Origin: CAYRYU01 sp964428355
GTDB taxonomy: Bacteria; Muiribacteriota; Ozemobacteria; Ozemobacterales; Ozemobacteraceae
DNA: 64,000 bases
NCBI GenBank assembly: GCA_964428355.1
Contig: CAYRYU010000032.1
Location: 6,721-70,720, forward strand
Direction: 5' to 3'
Shown here: one piece after another, positions 60,129 through 64,000 of the stretch
Layout: each line of letters begins with the position of its first letter
Position numbering within the stretch: the first letter of the stretch is position 1
Program-made: the position numbers and the translations under genes
Notes under the pieces: generated by a model
Databases searched by the model: none
Told to the model about the DNA's origin: nothing
What the model saw: only the letters and a program-made list of their open reading frames with translations

Positions 60129-60488
60129 TCATCTCCCGTCATCGTCGGAATCGGGGTCCCCGGAAAAGCCCGGTTCATCGACGTGCTCGGCGGCCACTTT
60201 CAGCAGGTTCTCGACATGCATATCGGCGAGTGAATAGAAGATGTTCCTTCCGGCCCTGCGGGATGCGACAAGGTGGTAGGTTCTCAGGAGACGAAGCTGG
60301 TGGGATACAGCCGATTGGGTTGTCCTCAATGCCGCCGAGAGCTCGCCCGGGGTTTTTTCCCCGGACAGCAGAAGGCAAAGGAGCCCGAGCCGGGTCGGAT
60401 CTCCCATCATCTTGAAAAGCTCCGACATCCTGGGGACGTCGTGGTCTGCCCATAGCCTGTTCATATGCACAATTGAATAATTGCTCAT
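60129..60488 (-). CDS. SmtB/CzrA-like metal-sensing ArsR-family repressor
   Basis: 119 residues from the ATG at 60488; ATG at 60464 is an alternative. Winged helix-turn-helix with M-M-G-D-P-T-R-L-G-L-L and T-Q-S-A-V-S-H-Q-L-R-L-L. The C-terminal helix has D-M-H-V-x9-E-H-V-D-E, matching the alpha5 zinc site (Asp, His, His, Glu as in SmtB). It should release DNA when zinc or cadmium is bound and so induce the ATPase gene. The operator overlaps the start codon, and the predicted transcript begins at about the ATG, so translation is probably leaderless. No Shine-Dalgarno at either ATG. Confidence 0.9.
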   Translation of the reverse strand: MSNYSIVHMNRLWADHDVPRMSELFKMMGDPTRLGLLCLLLSGEKTPGELSAALRTTQSAVSHQLRLLRTYHLVASRRAGRNIFYSLADMHVENLLKVAAEHVDEPGFSGDPDSDDDGR

Positions 60489-60522
60489 ATATTCAATATA
60501 ACCCCGCTGAACGAAAACGCAA
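60472..60522 (-). promoter_or_regulatory. Promoter and metal-repressor operator
   Basis: Minus strand: -35 TTGCGT (60522-60517), 16-base spacer, -10 TATATT (60500-60495). A perfect inverted repeat ATTGAATA/TATTCAAT (60472-60479 and 60490-60497, 10 bases apart) overlaps the -10 box and the start codon. It resembles SmtB/CzrA operators. Confidence 0.75.
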
Positions 60523-60607
60523 GCACATTTTTCCATGCTGCTGATCATCCCGATTCGATTTGATGCGAATCAAAACATTGAAGGAAATCGGTGGCTTGTC
60601 CCATTTC

Positions 60608-61090
60608 TCATAGGTGCCACCCCCCTTCGGGATGAGCCCTGCATCTTTGGTGCCATTTCCGGAAGGACCAGAATGCGAAAATAAGAAACCCTATTGCCGA
60701 TGCCATGAGGAAAAAGTTATAAAGCCAGCTTTGTAACGGATTGATTCCGAACCGGTTGTTGAGGGTCACCATTGAGATGAGACTCAGGGTATGGGAGGCG
60801 AAACCCACCACGAACTGGTAGGCCAGGATAGGCAAAAGGCGCGGATCATCGCGTACCGACCAGATTGCCTCGATTCCACAGCCAAGAGAGAGGGTGGCCC
60901 CAAACGCGAGGTTGGTAAGAATCTTTGAGGTGAACCTTTCGGGATCTGCGAAATCCACCTGTTCGAAAGAGGGCAAGACCCAGAAGGCCAGGTAGTCGAG
61001 AATGAGAATATCAAGGCAATCCAATGGTCGGAATGGAGAGAAAAAAGACCTGAAACCCCGGATAGAAACCTCGAAACTTTTCGAGCTCAT
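60608..61090 (-). CDS. Membrane protein, four predicted helices
   Basis: 160 residues with hydrophobic segments at about 27-43, 59-79, 88-108 and 123-143 and a charged C-terminal end. No signature motif. No clear ribosome site (the start may be ATG at 61090, preceded by AAAAGGGATGAGCTCG). It is a single gene on this strand, between the metal-resistance operon and the repeat region. Function unknown. Confidence 0.55.
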   Translation of the reverse strand: MSSKSFEVSIRGFRSFFSPFRPLDCLDILILDYLAFWVLPSFEQVDFADPERFTSKILTNLAFGATLSLGCGIEAIWSVRDDPRLLPILAYQFVVGFASHTLSLISMVTLNNRFGINPLQSWLYNFFLMASAIGFLIFAFWSFRKWHQRCRAHPEGGWHL

Positions 61091-61167
61091 CCCTTTTCCA
61101 CCTTGGCCGATGGTACACTTTCACGGGTTCAAAGGCAAACAGAGCAGTTCTCCGGGCCCAAACGCGG

Positions 61168-61267
61168 GTGTCCTCGAGGACTGCGCCATCCTGGCTTTTC
61201 GGCCACATTCGCCCCGTCGTGGGGCTCGTGTCCTCGAGGACCGCGCCATCCTGGCTTTTCGGCCACA
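61168..61267 (+). repeat. Tandem repeat, 60-bp period, about 1.7 copies
   Basis: The first 40 bases of the unit occur at 61168-61207 and 61228-61267 with one difference. Each holds the palindrome GTCCTCGAGGAC; between them lies GCCCC-GTCGT-GGGGC, a possible hairpin. A related copy lies inside the STAND gene (27738-27810). The rest of the intergenic stretch 61091-61437 holds only the promoter described next. Confidence 0.85.
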
Positions 61268-61359
61268 CCCAGCGGTTCGATTGTGATCGGAAAGGCGACC
61301 TCGATGGGGAATTTTCGCGAACCGGAGGCTAAAGGACCCTGCGGTATGGGTTCAGGGAG

Positions 61360-61389
61360 TTGCTTTGGGTGGTTTCGTTGGAGTATAAA
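61360..61389 (+). promoter_or_regulatory. Likely promoter of the secreted-protein gene at 61438
   Basis: -35 TTGCTT (61360-61365), 18-base spacer, -10 TATAAA (61384-61389). Leader of about 42 bases ending in the AGGAGGT ribosome site. Confidence 0.55.
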
Positions 61390-61437
61390 TGCGGCATACA
61401 CCGCCCTGAGGCGGAAAATTCCACAGGAGGTTTCCAA

Positions 61438-61920
61438 GTGAAGCGATTGGGTTTTGTCGTGTTTATGGTCCTGATTTGTTGCGGTGCGTTCGCCCAGGCT
61501 GCGGAAGCGCCCAAGCAGGAAGTGAAGTTCACGGTCGATGAGGAACGCTTTTACACCAAGTTCAACAAGGAAACGGTCCCGGAATGGGAAAAGCGGCTCG
61601 AAGCGGCGACCGGAAACAAGATGCCGGTCGTCGTCGAATGGACGACCTTCGCCGGGGACCTTCCCGCGATGGAATACATGAGCTCCGTCTCCTCCGGCGA
61701 CGGGGTGATCGGCTCGATCGAGACCGTGTGCGGGGACGAGGTCGGCAAAAGCCGCTTCAGCAAAGCAGTCAAGAAGATCGTTCTGAAGCACGACCGGACC
61801 TCGAAGGATGACAAGGGGCTCAAGGTCGAGCTGGCGGAAGGAACTATGACCTTCACCTACAACTTCTCCCTCAACAACATCACCTCCGTCGCCCAGAAAC
61901 TGATCGAGGAGAAGATCTGA
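61438..61920 (+). CDS. Small secreted protein of unknown function
   Basis: 160 residues from the GTG at 61438, which has ACAGGAGGT at ideal spacing. Signal peptide of about 22 residues (cleavage near A-Q-A-A-E). The mature domain of about 135 residues is acidic/basic mixed with a central V-V-V-E-W-T-T-F segment and one cysteine; the strand-helix pattern suggests a small alpha/beta fold. I do not recognise the family. It is followed after 132 bases by a moxR-like gene on the same strand. The optimised ribosome site suggests good expression. Confidence 0.65.
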   Translation: MKRLGFVVFMVLICCGAFAQAAEAPKQEVKFTVDEERFYTKFNKETVPEWEKRLEAATGNKMPVVVEWTTFAGDLPAMEYMSSVSSGDGVIGSIETVCGDEVGKSRFSKAVKKIVLKHDRTSKDDKGLKVELAEGTMTFTYNFSLNNITSVAQKLIEEKI

Positions 61921-62052
61921 GCACTGCGTCGGTCCGAGTTCCAAAGGCCCGGGAAAACTTGTCGCCAATGGATCACGACATGCCCGGGTCTTTTGACCTC
62001 TGGCTGGTTCCATGCTAAGGTAAACACTCTTTCAAATCGCAGGAGGTTCCCC

Positions 62053-63075
62053 ATGCCCGAACCCATGGTCACCAAGCAGGAAATCAATGACGTCACCGCC
62101 GTTGCCGAGATCAAGAAAGCGCGTGAACTCGTCCTCAACGAGATCTCCAAGGTTTTCATCGGACAAGGGAGGGTGGTGGAGGAAGTCCTCTACGCACTCT
62201 TCGCCAGGGGGCACGCTCTGTTGATCGGGGTTCCTGGGCTTGGGAAGACCCTCCTGGTCAATTCTCTCGCGCAGCTTCTGGATCTGAAATTCCGCCGGAT
62301 CCAGTTCACGCCCGATCTCATGCCTTCCGACATTACAGGGACGGAAATCCTCGAGGAGGATCAGGTTTCGAAGGAACGCCGGTTCCGCTTCGTCGAGGGT
62401 CCGCTTTTCACCCAGATCCTGCTGGCGGACGAAATCAACCGGACTCCTCCCAAGACCCAGGCCGCGCTCCTTCAGGCGATGCAGGAGCGGATGGTGACCA
62501 GCGGGGGCAAGACCTACCCCCTGGATGCCCCGTTCTTCGTCCTCGCCACGCAGAACCCCATCGAACAGGAAGGCACCTACCCTCTGCCCGAGGCGCAACT
62601 GGACCGCTTCATGTTCAACATCCGGATCGAGTATCCCCCGACCGAGGACGAGGTGAAGATGGTTAAGGAGACGACCTCCGGGGTCGAACCGAAGCTTTCT
62701 CCCGTCATCAGCAGGGAACGGATCCTCGAACTCCAGGAGATCGTTCGCCGGGTTCCGGTTTCCGACCGCGTCGTCCGCTATGCCGTCGCGATCGCGGAAG
62801 CAACCAGGCCCCGCCGGGAAAAGGGATTCCCCTTCGTCGACGATTTCGTCACCTGGGGCGCTGGCCCGCGGGCCAGCCAGTATCTGATCCTGGGCGGCAA
62901 GGCACGGGCCGTGCTGCAGGGCAGGTTCTACGTTGCCTGCGAGGATATCCAGGGCCTCGCGAACGCGGTCCTTCGCCACCGGATCCTTCTGAACTTCAAC
63001 GCGGAAGCGGAGGGGATCACCTCCGATACCGTGATCGAACGGATCCTCAAATCCGTTCCCGAACCGAAGAACTGA
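62053..63075 (+). CDS. MoxR-family AAA+ ATPase
   Basis: 340 residues from the ATG at 62053, with AGGAGG before it. Walker A G-V-P-G-L-G-K-T (near residue 55), Walker B L-L-A-D-E-I-N-R, sensor 1 A-T-Q-N-P-I-E-Q-E-G-T, and the MoxR signature L-P-E-A-Q-L-D-R-F. Members act as chaperone-like ATPases, usually with vWA partners, in assembling or activating metabolic or surface complexes. The next gene encodes the typical DUF58 partner, 6 bases downstream. Confidence 0.93.
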   Translation: MPEPMVTKQEINDVTAVAEIKKARELVLNEISKVFIGQGRVVEEVLYALFARGHALLIGVPGLGKTLLVNSLAQLLDLKFRRIQFTPDLMPSDITGTEILEEDQVSKERRFRFVEGPLFTQILLADEINRTPPKTQAALLQAMQERMVTSGGKTYPLDAPFFVLATQNPIEQEGTYPLPEAQLDRFMFNIRIEYPPTEDEVKMVKETTSGVEPKLSPVISRERILELQEIVRRVPVSDRVVRYAVAIAEATRPRREKGFPFVDDFVTWGAGPRASQYLILGGKARAVLQGRFYVACEDIQGLANAVLRHRILLNFNAEAEGITSDTVIERILKSVPEPKN

Positions 63076-63081
63076 GGCGGA

Positions 63082-63999
63082 ATGGATAGAACCCGCCGGA
63101 TCTCGAAGTTCCTCGATCCGAAGCTCCTCGCGTCCCTTTCCGCGCTGGAGATCAAGGCTCGTGGAGTCGTGGAGGGATTCGTCGAGGGTCTCCACAAAAG
63201 TCCTTTCAAGGGGTTCAACGTGGAGTTCGCCGAGTACCGGCAGTATGTCCACGGAGACCCGCTGAAGGACATCGACTGGAAAGTCTATTCCCGCACGGAC
63301 AAGTATTACATCAAGGAACACGAAGAGGAGACGAACCTTTCCGGGTATCTCATCCTTGATACCAGCGGCTCGATGTCGTACAAGGGGGAAGGGTCGCTCA
63401 CGAAGCTGGAATACGCGGCGACCCTTGCGGCATCCCTCGCCTTCCTGATGCTTCGTCAGCAGGATTCGGTAGGCCTCGTGACCTTCGCAAAGGGCGTCCG
63501 GAAGATCATCCGGCCCAAATCGGGTTTGGCGCATCTCAAAGCGATCTGCCAGGAGTTGGAGAACACCACGCCAGGCGGGGAAACGGACATGGGGGCCACT
63601 CTCGACCGGGTTGCCGAGACGATGCGGAAGCGTGGTCTCCTGATCATCTTTTCCGATCTGATGGACAACGCAGCAAACATCATCGCGAAGGCCAGACAGC
63701 TCCGTTCCCGAAAGCACGAGATCCTTCTTTTCCACGTGCTCGACCGCCACGAGCTGACGTTCCCCTTCGAGGAGATGATCCTTTTCAAGGACCTCGAGGA
63801 CCATTCCGAGATCGCGGCCGACGCCTTTTCCCTGCGGCGCGAATACCTCCGCCGGATCCAGGGGATGGTTTCGACCTTCCAGTCCGCCCTCAGGAAAACC
63901 GGTATCGACTACATCCTGATCGATACCGCCAGGCCCCTCGAATCGGGGCTGCGGAGCTTTTTCACCCGGCGCCAGGCGGTCGGGTCGAGGGTTGCCTGA
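63082..63999 (+). CDS. DUF58 protein with vWA-like domain
   Basis: 305 residues, complete (TGA at 63997-63999, one base before the window end). DUF58 signature: F-K-G-x-N-V-E-F-A-E-Y-R-Q-Y-V-H-G-D-P-L-K-D-I-D-W-K. The vWA-type MIDAS is in L-D-T-S-G-S-M. It usually works with the MoxR ATPase encoded just upstream, and further genes of the cluster (membrane vWA and BatD-like proteins) probably follow beyond the window. There is a weak ribosome site (GAGGCGGA). Confidence 0.93.
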   Translation: MDRTRRISKFLDPKLLASLSALEIKARGVVEGFVEGLHKSPFKGFNVEFAEYRQYVHGDPLKDIDWKVYSRTDKYYIKEHEEETNLSGYLILDTSGSMSYKGEGSLTKLEYAATLAASLAFLMLRQQDSVGLVTFAKGVRKIIRPKSGLAHLKAICQELENTTPGGETDMGATLDRVAETMRKRGLLIIFSDLMDNAANIIAKARQLRSRKHEILLFHVLDRHELTFPFEEMILFKDLEDHSEIAADAFSLRREYLRRIQGMVSTFQSALRKTGIDYILIDTARPLESGLRSFFTRRQAVGSRVA

Positions 64000-64000
64000 T

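Noticed and set aside
61168..61267. Possible CRISPR array
   Set aside because: Only two units in tandem with 60-bp period, with spacer-like parts too short, and no cas genes in the window. It is better explained as a palindromic repeat.
62032..63804. Minus-strand open frame of 590 codons opposite moxR and the DUF58 gene
   Set aside because: High G+C keeps antisense frames open; the plus-strand products match known families over their full length.

Overview
The window reads as a chromosomal segment of a Gram-negative-type, moderately G+C-rich bacterium, probably an uncultured lineage in a draft assembly. The reasons are as follows. Housekeeping genes are intact (gyrA cut only by the window edge, ftsB/divIC, dnaX, serC, dprA-like). 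There are two lipoproteins with clear lipoboxes and many prepilin-like proteins. The SRP RNA is of the long (Bacillus-like, Alu-domain) type, and there is one scaffold gap of 100 N flanked by an exact 55-bp duplication. I cannot name the species. A deep-branching phylum such as Candidatus Riflebacteria would fit the many pseudopilins, but that is a guess.

Layout. 1-2805: gyrA (3' part) and ftsB. 3088-7847 (+): two secreted proteins, then three pseudopilin-like genes. 7899-13816 (-): an operon of two lipoproteins, an ECF sigma factor, its membrane anti-sigma factor and three more pseudopilin-like proteins. 13913-19781: a HEAT-repeat membrane protein, a membrane PP2C (SpoIIE/RsbU-type) phosphatase and a divergent STAS anti-anti-sigma protein. 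19858-20540: a gene broken at the scaffold gap. 20679-29927 (+): the most interesting block, made of a TerY-like vWA protein, a PP2C phosphatase and a YegI-like kinase (a TerY-P triad), followed by an ECF sigma factor with its own promoter, a soluble zinc-finger anti-sigma-like protein and a 1669-residue protein joining a Lon-type Ser-Lys protease domain, a NACHT-type STAND NTPase and WD40 repeats. 29962-31503 (-): four small membrane, secreted or zinc-ribbon genes.

31685-34322: five tRNA genes (four serine isoacceptors and an unusual Arg-GCG), the SRP RNA with its terminator, and dnaX. 34655-37860: a small membrane protein, then a four-domain CoA-disulfide-reductase/rhodanese/TusA/DsrE fusion with an ArsR regulator. 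38021-39925: a CASTOR/POLLUX-like RCK channel. 40332-43764: a third pseudopilin triad. 43749-49024 (-): clostripain-family peptidase, membrane protein, serC, small secreted protein, dprA-like gene. 49057-57844 (-): chemosensory operon cheA(REC)-cheW-mcp-cheB-cheR. 57983-60488 (-): zinc/cadmium P-type ATPase and its SmtB-like regulator. 60608-63999: membrane protein, a 60-bp tandem repeat, secreted protein, MoxR ATPase and DUF58 protein.

How they work together. Three separate triads of prepilin-like proteins plus a large CheA of the type often linked to pili suggest an elaborate type II/type IV-like surface apparatus, one part of which may be under an ECF sigma factor. Phospho-signalling is dense: two PP2C types, a Ser/Thr kinase, STAS, two ECF sigma/anti-sigma pairs and Che. 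Several regulatory or signalling genes have good sigma70-like promoters placed so close to the start codon that their mRNAs should be leaderless or nearly so.
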